Source: Thermoleptolyngbya sichuanensis A183
Lineage (GTDB): Bacteria > Cyanobacteriota > Cyanobacteriia > Elainellales > Elainellaceae
DNA: 64,000 bases
Reading direction: 5' to 3'
Assembly (NCBI RefSeq): GCF_013177315.1
Contig: NZ_CP053661.1
Span: 3,472,001 to 3,536,000, forward strand
The translations under genes were made by a program, and so were the position numbers. The notes beneath the pieces are model-generated. The model was not told the DNA's origin and did no database searches. It was given only the letters and a program-made list of their open reading frames with translations. Shown here piece after piece: positions 17,051-25,001 of this stretch. Within the stretch, counting starts at the first letter, position 1. Every line of letters begins with the position of its first letter.

Positions 17051-17748
17051 GCCAGGGCAGGCTCTGGACGCTTGCTGTGGCGAATGCCTTCGATGGCTTC
17101 GGCATAGTCCTTCGCGCCGAAGACCGCAGACCCGGCCACGATTGCGTTTGCGCCTGCTTCCAGCACTTGCCAGGTGTTGTTCACCTTCAGCCCACCATCG
17201 ACTTCGATCCAGGGGTCGAGGCCGCGCTCGGCGCACATTTCGCGCAGCTTGCGGATCTTGGGCACCACTGCCGGAATGAAGCTCTGGCCGCCAAAACCGG
17301 GGTTGACGCTCATAATCAGCACCAGGTCGCACACCTCCAGCACATACTCAATCAGCGTCAGCGGCGTAGACGGATTCAGCACCACTCCGGCCTGCTTGCC
17401 CAGTTCCTTAATCTGGCAGAGGGTGCGGTGCAGGTGGGGAGAGGCATTGTGTTCGGCGTGGACGGAGATAATGTCGGCTCCGGCTTTGGCGAAATCTGCC
17501 ACGTATTTTTCTGGCTCCACAATCATCAGATGCACGTCCAGCGGCTTTTGGGTGTAGGGACGAATCGCGTCTACGATCAGCGGGCCGATGGTGATGTTGG
17601 GGACAAAGCGACCGTCCATCACGTCTACGTGAATCCAGTCGGCTCCGGCCTGGTCAACCGCTTTGATTTCATCACCCAGGCGACTGAAGTCGGCAGATAA
17701 AATCGACGGGGCAATGACGATGGGCTTTTGTGAAGTAGGCAGGGTCAT
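17041..17748 (-). CDS. rpe: Ribulose-phosphate 3-epimerase
   Basis: 235 residues from the ATG at 17746-17748, which yields [20 protein letters not shown], the usual cyanobacterial start; a longer frame to 17799 is less likely. The enzyme interconverts ribulose 5-phosphate and xylulose 5-phosphate in the Calvin-Benson cycle and the oxidative pentose phosphate pathway. TIM-barrel motifs are intact: [55 protein letters not shown] and [11 protein letters not shown], including the metal-binding His and Asp residues. The C-terminus is extended by a short Ala/Pro tail encoded within a tandem repeat. Insertion sequence copy 1 lies about 190 bp upstream of its start and may affect its promoter. Confidence 0.97.
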   Translation of the reverse strand: MTLPTSQKPIVIAPSILSADFSRLGDEIKAVDQAGADWIHVDVMDGRFVPNITIGPLIVDAIRPYTQKPLDVHLMIVEPEKYVADFAKAGADIISVHAEHNASPHLHRTLCQIKELGKQAGVVLNPSTPLTLIEYVLEVCDLVLIMSVNPGFGGQSFIPAVVPKIRKLREMCAERGLDPWIEVDGGLKVNNTWQVLEAGANAIVAGSAVFGAKDYAEAIEGIRHSKRPEPALATA

Positions 17749-17939
17749 GGCGGCGGGTTCTCCTGGGTTTGATTTGGTATCAATTTTAACAAAGCTCATC
17801 CATCAGTCCAGACCCTTTGCAAAGAGGTTCAGGGACAATTCTTAAGGCTTTATAAAAAAGCTGTCTACAAGAAGCTTTATACAAAATGGAGAGTCGCGCA
17901 ACTGCTCATCGAGAAATTTTCTGAGAAACTTTCTGAGAA

Positions 17940-19456
17940 CTTTAGTTTGGACTAACTGGCATCACAATAATGCTCAACAGGATGCCATAAAGAATCTGCT
18001 CAACCGTTCATAACAGTTGAACTTAAGGAATTGGATACAATCCTGCTCGCAGTTAAGCTGCTGTTGCAACCGGACTGTTCAGGGATTGTTCGGATGTCTT
18101 GCGTTTCGAGGCTCGTTTTTTGACCATCGGATAGCAGGGACGAGGAGTTGGCTTGTGCCCCTTGCCTCGTCCTGGCGATTTACCACGAGGTTTAGGCGCA
18201 GGAGCAGGGGTGCCAATCGCTGCCAAAATGCCTGCAAACGCTTGTGCGACCCGACCCGGAGTCAACGTTTCTTGCGGTGCCTGCCAGGGCAAGGGGTGGT
18301 CAGTACAGTCCTTTCGCGCTAACCACAACTGCCAACTGAGCAACGGCATCAGGCTGCTCCACTGTTCGGTTGCCGATACAGAACTGAACTGGGGATGTGT
18401 CCAATATAGCCTCTGCTTGGCAAAGCGATACCAGTGTTCAATGGCAAAGCGACGGAGGTAGTGCAACCACAGGGTTTCTAACGGAGGCATCTGCTCACCC
18501 AGCCAAACTAACCACAAAGGAGCCAAGCGTCGCGTGCTGCTCTGTGTCTCCAGCACCTCCACGCGCAACACTTCCATTGCCCGTTTGGGGGATTTGCGGA
18601 AATGGTATGCACTCCAACGACTGACCCGCACTCGTCCCCAGTTGGGATCATCGACTTCAACGGTTTCGACCGGGACACTCCAAGTGTCAGGGTCATTGAG
18701 TTTCATCTTATGTCCATGCTTGGCAGGTGCGCCTCGCCCTCGATACGCTGGGGGCGCGCCATAGACACATCGATTGGATGTAACCCGCAGCAGCAAGTCT
18801 GCCTCAATCCCTGCCGTTTGGTTGACAAAACTGGCATTGCCGTACCCTCGGTCGTAGATCGCCAACGGACGCACCGCTAACTGCCGAGTCACTTGTTTGA
18901 GTTGGAATGCCGCTTTACTGGCGGGTGTTTCAAAGCTGGTGATGCGCTCATGCCGCAATGGTAATGCCCAACTGCCCCTGTCTTCAGCAATCCAGGCTAA
19001 GGTACTGTAGTTTTGTCCGGCTATCGGGGCATGTCCTGTTCTGCCTGATAAGGTGCGGTCTTTCAAACGCCTGGCAGCAGGACGGTTCCACCGACTCGCA
19101 TCACCTGCCAACAACGGTTGCTGCTGAGTCGGTATCTGCTGCACCAACAGCTTCAGCACCTTTGATCGGGGTAGGCGGCTATCGCGCAACGCTTCATAGG
19201 TGCTCGACCACTGGCGACGAAAGACAGGACTCTGCGATAGCCTCACAAACGACACGATGCACGCACTCACTAACACGGCATCCATCAGATCAAACAGGGC
19301 ATCTCTGGCGTTTCCCAAGCTGGCATACAACGTTTGGCGAAATTGCTGAAGTTCGTTGAAAATCATGGGGTCAATGTTGGTTGTACTTCATTGACCTTAC
19401 GGCAGTCGGTGCTTCTCATTGACTGCCTTCCTCTTCACCATTAGTCCAAACTAAAG
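17940..19456 (-). mobile_element. Insertion sequence (IS4-like DDE type), copy 1
   Basis: 1517 bp with perfect 16-bp terminal inverted repeats CTTTAGTTTGGACTAA / TTAGTCCAAACTAAAG. It is flanked by a 6-bp direct target duplication TGAGAA (17934-17939 and 19457-19462). It encodes one transposase on the minus strand and is identical, as far as I can see, to the inverted copy at 58824-60340. Identity of the copies and intact target duplications point to recent transposition. Confidence 0.95.
18053..19366 (-). CDS. DDE transposase of insertion sequence copy 1
   Basis: 437 residues. The three acidic catalytic residues of an RNase H-like DDE transposase are visible: Asp89 in LLAGDASRW, Asp172 in AIYDRGYGN, and Glu310 in RFAIEHWYRFAKQRL, the last matching the Y-(2)-R-(3)-E-like signature region of IS4/IS701-type enzymes. 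The C-terminus is strongly basic (KPRGKSPGRGKGHKP). A conserved single frame with no frameshift suggests the element is active. IS701 elements usually make 4-bp duplications whereas 6 bp is seen here, so I do not fix the family. Confidence 0.93.
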   Translation of the reverse strand: MIFNELQQFRQTLYASLGNARDALFDLMDAVLVSACIVSFVRLSQSPVFRRQWSSTYEALRDSRLPRSKVLKLLVQQIPTQQQPLLAGDASRWNRPAARRLKDRTLSGRTGHAPIAGQNYSTLAWIAEDRGSWALPLRHERITSFETPASKAAFQLKQVTRQLAVRPLAIYDRGYGNASFVNQTAGIEADLLLRVTSNRCVYGAPPAYRGRGAPAKHGHKMKLNDPDTWSVPVETVEVDDPNWGRVRVSRWSAYHFRKSPKRAMEVLRVEVLETQSSTRRLAPLWLVWLGEQMPPLETLWLHYLRRFAIEHWYRFAKQRLYWTHPQFSSVSATEQWSSLMPLLSWQLWLARKDCTDHPLPWQAPQETLTPGRVAQAFAGILAAIGTPAPAPKPRGKSPGRGKGHKPTPRPCYPMVKKRASKRKTSEQSLNSPVATAA

Positions 19457-19581
19457 TGAGAAATTTTCATTGAGAAATTCGAGAAATTTGCCGCTCGCCG
19501 CTTACCCAGCCTTGGATTCTGGCAGACGCTTCTGAATAAAGCCTTATAAAGCCCTGAAACCAGCCCTGGAAAAGCTAGAGG

Positions 19582-20022
19582 CTAGCTCTTGCACATGACA
19601 CAGTCTTGGGATGCAGTCGCCCTTGGAACGGGGTGCAGTCCTTCGGTTGGCGGCACGGGCGAATCTGCCAGGACGGTGTAGATTTCCCACGGTGCGCCGT
19701 CGGGGTCGTGAACCCAAGCCTTATCTTGCAGCGCATAGCAACAGTTGGTTTGCGGTTCGGGCACAGTGGCCAGGTCGAGTTGCGCGAGGCGATCGCCCGC
19801 CATCTTCACATCCTCCGACGTTTCCACCTGCACACCCAGATGGTTGAGCCGCTCCGTCGCGTTGGGATTTTCAATCAGCACCAGCTTCAGCGGCGGCTGG
19901 GCGATCGCAAAGTTGGCATAGCCGGGCCGCCGCTTGGCAGGTTCGGTGCCAAACAGCTTGCTATAGAACACAACGGCTTCATCAATGTTGCTCACATTCA
20001 GCGCCAGTTGTACGCGAGACAT
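19582..20022 (-). CDS. arsI: ArsI/CadI-family metal-dependent lyase (dioxygenase fold)
   Basis: 146 residues of the vicinal oxygen chelate fold. The start MSRVQLALNVSNIDEAVVFY and YANFAIAQPPLKLVLIEN are typical of CadI/ArsI proteins. His61, the Cys94-Cys95 pair in QTNCCYALQDKAWVHDP and Glu113 in PWEIYTV correspond to iron ligands and to the arsenic-binding thiols of ArsI, which cleaves the carbon-arsenic bond of trivalent organoarsenicals. The N-terminal ligand position is Gln5 rather than His, as in the CadI branch. It ends with a Cys-x-x-Cys. It is divergent from an ArsR-type regulator with a shared operator, which supports metalloid control. Confidence 0.85.
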   Translation of the reverse strand: MSRVQLALNVSNIDEAVVFYSKLFGTEPAKRRPGYANFAIAQPPLKLVLIENPNATERLNHLGVQVETSEDVKMAGDRLAQLDLATVPEPQTNCCYALQDKAWVHDPDGAPWEIYTVLADSPVPPTEGLHPVPRATASQDCVMCKS

Positions 20023-20070
20023 CGGGTTTCTCCTGAGTAGAAGTTGGCATCAGTCACTCAATCTTGGCAG

Positions 20071-20160
20071 TCATCGATATTGACAGCCGTTCATATTGAC
20101 AACCATCAATATCGACTCCCATCAATATACTGGCACTCTATATCGATGAGTGTCAATATG
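20071..20160. promoter_or_regulatory. Putative ArsR operator with repeated ATATTGACA half-sites
   Basis: Between the divergent arsI and arsR starts, the 9-mer ATATTGACA occurs at 20077 and 20093. Its reverse type occurs as CATCAATAT at 20104 and 20120 and as TGTCAATAT at 20151. Such AT-rich inverted half-sites are typical ArsR/SmtB binding sites. Confidence 0.65.
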
Positions 20161-20165
20161 AAAAT

Positions 20166-20522
20166 ATGAATTTCCCTAAATCTGCTCCACCAACTGCCGT
20201 GCCGACCTGCTGCACTCCGCTGCTGGCAGGCGCATTACCGCCCGAAGACGCGGCCCGGCTTGCTGCCCTGTTTCGCGTGTTGGGCGAACCGGCCCGCCTG
20301 CAACTGCTCAGCCTGATCGCGTCCCAGCCGGGTCAGGAAGCTTGCGTCTGCGAATTGACCGAGCCGCTGGGTCTGTCGCAGCCGACCATCAGCCACCACC
20401 TCAAGGTGATGTACGAAGCGGGACTGTTGCAAAAAGAGCGGCGCGGCAACTGGATATATTACCGACTGGTGGGCGATCGCCTGGAACAGTTGCGCGTTGC
20501 CCTGGCCAGCCCAGCCCGCTGA
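20166..20522 (+). CDS. arsR: ArsR/SmtB-family metalloregulator
   Basis: 118 residues with a winged helix-turn-helix. RVLGEPARLQLLSLIA is the start of the DNA-binding domain, and GLSQPTISHHLKVMYEAGLL is the recognition helix region. Likely metal or metalloid ligands are the N-terminal Cys-Cys (PTCCTP) and Cys residues in EACVCELTEPL on the alpha3 helix, resembling the CxC site of arsenic sensors. It should repress itself and the divergent arsI until As(III) or a similar ion binds. The next gene begins 25 bp after its stop and is probably cotranscribed. Confidence 0.92.
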   Translation: MNFPKSAPPTAVPTCCTPLLAGALPPEDAARLAALFRVLGEPARLQLLSLIASQPGQEACVCELTEPLGLSQPTISHHLKVMYEAGLLQKERRGNWIYYRLVGDRLEQLRVALASPAR

Positions 20523-20547
20523 ACCCACTGCCCGCAGGCCCCGTGCG

Positions 20548-21216
20548 ATGACGCTGAGCGAACCCATTACCACGCTGACCGACTATGCGATCGCCCTGGA
20601 ATGCCTGATCTTTGCGGTCTGCTTGCTGAAACAGGCAGCACCCCCCAAGCCTGCAAAGGGATGGATACTGGCCTTTGTCAGCACGGCGCTGGCTGCGGCC
20701 CTGGGCGGCACGCTGCACGGATGGAGCGCCGCGTTGTCGCCGGGTTGGGCATTGGGCCTGTGGCGAGCCATGCTGCTGGCGCTGGGGGTTGCCAGTTATG
20801 GGCTGGTGGCTGGCGTGAGTGCGGATTGGGGGCCGGGGGGCAAATTGGGCAAGGTGCGCCAGTTGGCGCTGGGCAAGCTGACGGTGTATGGGCTGTGGGC
20901 ATGGCAGGCGGAATCCTTTTGGGGGGCGATCGCCGACTATCTGCTGTCCATGCTGCTGGTGGCGGGTCTGGTAGTGGGGCTGATATTGGGGCTGGTGGGG
21001 TCGGGGGCGGTTCTGGTCGGCCCAGCGCAGCGGGTCGCTGCAGGATGGCTATTGGGCGGGGTGGGTCTGTCGTTTGCCGCAGCCGGGGTGCAGGTGGTGC
21101 AGCTTGCCCTGCGGCCCTGGCTCATGCCCAATGACCTCTATCATCTGGTGCAGATGGTCGCGCTCTATGCGTTCTTTCGCGCAGCGCAGCCGCCTCCTTC
21201 TCACGCTGTTGGGTAA
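20548..21216 (+). CDS. Multi-pass membrane protein (DUF6962-like)
   Basis: 222 residues from the ATG at 20548. The protein is very hydrophobic with about seven predicted helices, for example ALECLIFAVCLL, WILAFVSTALAAALGG and LLSMLLVAGLVVGLILGLVG, and ends with NDLYHLVQMVALYAFFRAA. A conserved LHG and a DLYH motif are reminiscent of alkaline-ceramidase-like or DUF6962 seven-helix proteins, but the assignment is tentative. Its closeness to arsR suggests joint regulation, though a direct link to metalloid resistance is not shown. Its end is close to a truncated gene on the other strand. Confidence 0.65.
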   Translation: MTLSEPITTLTDYAIALECLIFAVCLLKQAAPPKPAKGWILAFVSTALAAALGGTLHGWSAALSPGWALGLWRAMLLALGVASYGLVAGVSADWGPGGKLGKVRQLALGKLTVYGLWAWQAESFWGAIADYLLSMLLVAGLVVGLILGLVGSGAVLVGPAQRVAAGWLLGGVGLSFAAAGVQVVQLALRPWLMPNDLYHLVQMVALYAFFRAAQPPPSHAVG

Positions 21217-21219
21217 GTT

Positions 21220-21375
21220 CGTAGCGTTGTAAATGACCTGCTGGGCTGCTTTGCCGATGTCTTTGTTCAGCCACTTTGCGAGGCTGCCGCCCGATTCTTC
21301 CCTAGCGGTATCCTCTAGGGTGTCCAGCAGGAATGTGGAAAGTCCAGCCACGAGCGGCGCTTCAAATCCAGTCAT
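21220..21375 (-). pseudogene. N-terminal remnant of a cyanobacterial STAND/NACHT-type protein
   Basis: The minus-strand frame opens MTGFEAPLVAGLSTFLLD and continues LAKWLNKDIGKAAQQVIYNAT, resembling the short N-terminal helical domain that precedes NACHT ATPases in many cyanobacteria. The resemblance stops after about 52 residues; the rest of the frame is antisense to the membrane-protein gene. The ATPase and repeat domains are missing. The assignment is from pattern memory only. Confidence 0.4.
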
Positions 21376-21905
21376 GAGGAGGGCAAGAGAAATTTAGCTC
21401 TGAAATTTAGCTCTATTATGGCCGGTGAATGCGGGACTCTGGGATTTTAGGTTCTGGTATCGCCGCCGTCCGGAAGTCCCCCTTGCTCAAGGGGGATGTA
21501 GGGGGATCGGTTCGGGTACAGAAGCGATCGGAGATCCCCCCTAGCCCCCCTTATCAAGGGGGGAAAGCCGGAAGTCCCCCTTGCTTAAGGGGGATTTAGG
21601 GGGATCGGCTCGGGTACAGAAGTGATCGGAGATCCCCCCTAGCCCCCCTTATCAAGGGGGGGAAAGCCGGAAGTCCCCCTTGCTCAAGGGGGATTTAGGG
21701 GGATCGGCTCGGGTACAGAAGTGATCGGAGATCCCCCCTAGCCCCCCTTATCAAGGGGGGGAAAGCCGGAAGTCCCCCTTGCTCAAGGGGGATTTAGGGG
21801 GATCGGCTCGGAATTCGGACGATCGAAGATCCCCCCTAGCCCCCCTTGGTAAGGGGGGAACCGGAACCGGAGCCGGAACTGGAGCCGTTTTGGGTAAGGT
21901 GCCTG
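21376..21905. other. Intergenic region dominated by a tandem hairpin array
   Basis: Between the STAND-like remnant and the PlsY-like fusion gene. It holds the 98-99 bp array at 21472-21860 and, just before the ATG at 21906, a GGTAAGGTG ribosome-binding site. Confidence 0.6.
21472..21860. repeat. Tandem array of four 98-99 bp hairpin repeats
   Basis: Units begin at about 21472, 21570, 21669 and 21768. Each holds a hairpin CCCCCTTGCTCAAGGGGG, a spacer with GGGGGATCGGCTCGGGTACA, and a second hairpin CCCCCCTTATCAAGGGGGG. The last unit diverges in its spacer. The units carry no variable spacers of CRISPR type. Confidence 0.9.
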
Positions 21906-24806
21906 ATGTCGCTGATGCAAGTTTGGGGCGTATTTCTAATCTTTGTGCTGTGCCCTGTGCTGGGGGCGCTGCCGCTGATTGAGTGGATCGTGCGGGGGCT
22001 GACGGGGAAGCGCCTGTCGAAGCTGGGCACGGGCAACGTTAGCGTGTCGGCAGCGTTTTATCACGGCGGGCGGGCGGCGGGCATTCTGGCGGTGCTGTCG
22101 GAGGCGGCGAAGGGAATTGCGGCGGTGCTGCTGGCGCGGCAGTTTTTTCCGGCGGAGTCGCTGTGGGAGGTGGTGGCGCTGATGGCGCTGGTGATGGGGC
22201 GCTATTGGGGCGGGCGCGGCGCGGGCACGACGAACGTGGTGTGGGGCTTTTTGCTGCATGACCCGGTGGCGGCGGGGCTGGTGGCGCTGATCGGCGGCAT
22301 TGGGTTTACTGTGTTGCGCGATCGCACGCTTGGCAAGCTCAGCGTCCTCGTTTTGATGCCGATCCTGGTGGCGCTGCTGCATCCCTACAGCGGCAAGCGG
22401 GTCGCCATTACCGCATTGCTCAGCCTGCTGCTGGCGTGGATTTACCAAAAAATTCCCGACGATCTGGATCTATCGGCAGAGGAAGCTCAGGAGGAATCGA
22501 AGCGCGTGTTTCAGTTTTTTCGGGGCGATCGCGCCTTACTGTCCCTGGATCAGGCTCTCTCACCGGCAAAAGTCGGCTCCAAAGCCGCCACCCTGGCCAC
22601 CCTCAAGCGCCTGGGCTATGCTGTGCCCGATGGGTGGGTGCTGCCACCGGGAGACGACCCCGCGCCGTTGCTGACTGCCCTCTCACCCAGCGCCGATGCG
22701 CCCTTGGTGGTGCGTTCTTCTGCCATTGGTGAAGATTCGGACACGGCTTCGGCGGCGGGGCAATACGAGTCGTTTCTGGAGATCACCAGTCCGCCCGCGC
22801 TAGAGCAGGCGATTCTGCGCTGTCAGGAGTCCTACAACCTGCCCAGGGCGGTGCAATATCGCCAGCGCCAGGGCAGCGCCGAGGGGGGCATGGCGGTGCT
22901 GGTGCAGCGGCAGGTGGCGGGGGCGTTTTCCGGGGTGGCCTTTAGCCGCGACCCGATCCAGCGGCAGGGCGAGGCGCTGGTAATCGAGGCGCTGCCGGGG
23001 CGGGCGGATCAGGTGGTGTCGGGTCGGGTCACGCCGGAATCCTACCGTGTGTGGCTGCCGGAATCGCCAGAGGACACCCCCGACCCTGAAGCCTTCCCGA
23101 TAGAAGGAACGGGCGATGTGCCGCTGGCGGTGATCCGGCGGGTGGCGCTGCTGACGCGGCAGATCGAAGCCCAGTTTCACGGCGTTCCGCAGGATGTGGA
23201 ATGGAGCTATGACGGGCAGCAGGTGTGGATCTTGCAGGCGCGGCCGATTACGACGCTGGTGCCCATCTGGACGCGCAAGATTGCCGCCGAGGTGATTCCT
23301 GGCTTTATCCGGCCGCTCACCTGGTCGATTAACCGACCCCTGACCTGCGGCGTGTGGGGCGAAATTTTTACCATTGTGCTGGGGAACCGCGCTCAGGGGC
23401 TGGACTTTGAGGAAACGGCGACGCTGCACCACTCTGCTGCATACTTTAATGCGACCCTGCTGGGCGATATTTTTCGGCGGATGGGGCTACCCGCCGAGAG
23501 CCTGGAATTTCTCACCAGGGGCGCAAAGTTCAGCAAGCCGCCGCTGGGGTCTACGCTGCAAAATCTGCCTGGACTGCTGCGGCTGGTGCAGCGCGAACGA
23601 CGACTGCTGAAGGAGTTTACCCAGCGCGATCGCCAGCAGTTTGCCCCGGCGCTGGCCAACCTGGCCGCCCGGCCCGCCGACTCGCTGGCCACCGCCGATC
23701 TGCTCGATCGCATCGACCAGATTTTGGAACTGCTGCGCCCCGCCACCTATTTCAATATCCTTGCGCCGCTGGGATTTGCCGCCCGACGCGCCCTGTTCCG
23801 GGTGGATGAAGCGGCGCTCGATAACAGCGTGATGCCGGAGGTGGCGGCCGTGCGATCGCTCCAAACCCTGGCCCAACAAGTGCGATCGCACCTGCCCGCA
23901 CCCCCTGCTGACCCCGACGTGCTGTTGATGCAGCTTGGGGAAACCCCGGCGGGACGGGACATTCTCCACCAGTTTGACCAGTTCCTCGACCGCTATGGCT
24001 ACCTCAGCGAAGTAGGGACAGATATCGCCGTTCCGACCTGGCGCGAGGCTCCCCAGGCTGTGCAGCGCCAGCTTGCCCAATTTGCCCAGCTTGACCAGTT
24101 TGCGACCGTACCCGCTGCGCCGCAGTCTAGACCGCCTGCTGGCAAGGTGCGAACCGTCCAGCAGCGGCTCGACCTCAAGGGGCGCGTGGCTGAGGTTTAC
24201 AATCGCCTGCTGGCAGACCTGCGCTGGAGCATTGTGGCGCTGGAGCAGCGCTGGCTGGCTGACGGCTTGCTGAACGCGGCTGGTGATATTTTTTTCTTGG
24301 AAATTTCGGAAATTCGGGCGGTGGTGACAGAACAGGATGCCGATTGGGGTTTGGTAAAACGGCGGGTACAGGAGCGGCGATCGCGCTTCGAGGAAGATTC
24401 CCAGCAGACGATGATTCCCCTGCTGGCCTACGGACACGAGCCGCCGCGCCCGGTGGCCCAGCCAGAACAGCCCGCCCTCAGCAGACTGATCGGCATCGGG
24501 GCCAGCCCTGGCGTGGCGGTGGGGACAGTCGTGGTGGTGCGATCGCCCCAGGACGCGCCGCCCCTCGACCGCTCCTATATCCTCGTTGTGCCCTACACTG
24601 ATGCAGGCTGGGCCCCGCTGCTGGCGCAGGCGGGCGGGCTGATTGCCGAAGTTGGAGGGCGGCTCTCCCACGGGGCGATCGTCGCCCGCGAGTACCAGGT
24701 TCCCGCCGTGATGAACCTGGCCAGCGCCACGCAGCGGCTTCGATCGGGCCAGCGGGTGCGGCTGGACGGAGAGACGGGCGTGGTGGAGGTGATGGAACCG
24801 GAATAG
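21906..24806 (+). CDS. PlsY-like membrane domain fused to PEP-synthase/rifampicin-phosphotransferase-like enzyme
   Basis: 966 residues from the ATG at 21906 (GGTAAGGTG lies just upstream; a start at 21846 would be read from repeat DNA). Residues ~1-185 form a membrane domain resembling glycerol-3-phosphate acyltransferase PlsY: LGTGNVSVSAAFYHGGRAAG at the place of GSGNxGATN, and GGRGAGTTN at the place of GGKG. The loops are altered, and PlsY's HREN-like motif is replaced by HPYSGKR. Residues ~212-450 are a pyruvate-phosphate-dikinase ATP-binding domain (GSKAATLATLKRLGYAVPDG, VVRSSAIGEDS, SGVAFSRDP, QDVEWSYDG, ILQARPITT). Residues ~455-855 are a helical middle region. Residues 858-960 are the swivelling phosphohistidine domain with GGRLSHGAIVAREYQVPAV, His ~922. 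The soluble part has the order of rifampicin phosphotransferase. The substrate is unknown. Confidence 0.85.
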   Translation: MSLMQVWGVFLIFVLCPVLGALPLIEWIVRGLTGKRLSKLGTGNVSVSAAFYHGGRAAGILAVLSEAAKGIAAVLLARQFFPAESLWEVVALMALVMGRYWGGRGAGTTNVVWGFLLHDPVAAGLVALIGGIGFTVLRDRTLGKLSVLVLMPILVALLHPYSGKRVAITALLSLLLAWIYQKIPDDLDLSAEEAQEESKRVFQFFRGDRALLSLDQALSPAKVGSKAATLATLKRLGYAVPDGWVLPPGDDPAPLLTALSPSADAPLVVRSSAIGEDSDTASAAGQYESFLEITSPPALEQAILRCQESYNLPRAVQYRQRQGSAEGGMAVLVQRQVAGAFSGVAFSRDPIQRQGEALVIEALPGRADQVVSGRVTPESYRVWLPESPEDTPDPEAFPIEGTGDVPLAVIRRVALLTRQIEAQFHGVPQDVEWSYDGQQVWILQARPITTLVPIWTRKIAAEVIPGFIRPLTWSINRPLTCGVWGEIFTIVLGNRAQGLDFEETATLHHSAAYFNATLLGDIFRRMGLPAESLEFLTRGAKFSKPPLGSTLQNLPGLLRLVQRERRLLKEFTQRDRQQFAPALANLAARPADSLATADLLDRIDQILELLRPATYFNILAPLGFAARRALFRVDEAALDNSVMPEVAAVRSLQTLAQQVRSHLPAPPADPDVLLMQLGETPAGRDILHQFDQFLDRYGYLSEVGTDIAVPTWREAPQAVQRQLAQFAQLDQFATVPAAPQSRPPAGKVRTVQQRLDLKGRVAEVYNRLLADLRWSIVALEQRWLADGLLNAAGDIFFLEISEIRAVVTEQDADWGLVKRRVQERRSRFEEDSQQTMIPLLAYGHEPPRPVAQPEQPALSRLIGIGASPGVAVGTVVVVRSPQDAPPLDRSYILVVPYTDAGWAPLLAQAGGLIAEVGGRLSHGAIVAREYQVPAVMNLASATQRLRSGQRVRLDGETGVVEVMEPE

Positions 24807-25001
24807 TCGAACGCTGGGGACACCCGCGAAACGATGGCAATTGCCTGGGCTATGGGATGTACTACGGGATATGCAACGCTGCAAAAATTCACGCTGCAAA
24901 AATTCACGCTGTAAAAATTCACACGGTCATCTCTAGTGCTGCGATCGCCCTGGGCATTCTGAGAACAGGCGCCCAACCTCACCCCATCCCCCGATCCGCT
25001 C
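24807..25001. repeat. Spacer with 15-bp tandem repeat
   Basis: Three copies of ACGCTGCAAAAATTC occur at about 24876-24922, the third with one change, followed by ACACGG. The spacer separates the PlsY-like fusion from the next rightward gene and may hold its promoter. Confidence 0.7.

Noticed and set aside
21472-21860. CRISPR-like regular repeats
   Set aside because: The 98-99 bp units are tandem copies including their spacers, with no variable spacers, no typical repeat length and no cas genes.
21846-21905. Upstream ATG extending the PlsY-like fusion by 20 residues (EPEPELEP)
   Set aside because: The extension is encoded by the edge of the tandem repeat and a GGAACCGGA low-complexity stretch, while a good ribosome-binding site precedes the ATG at 21906.
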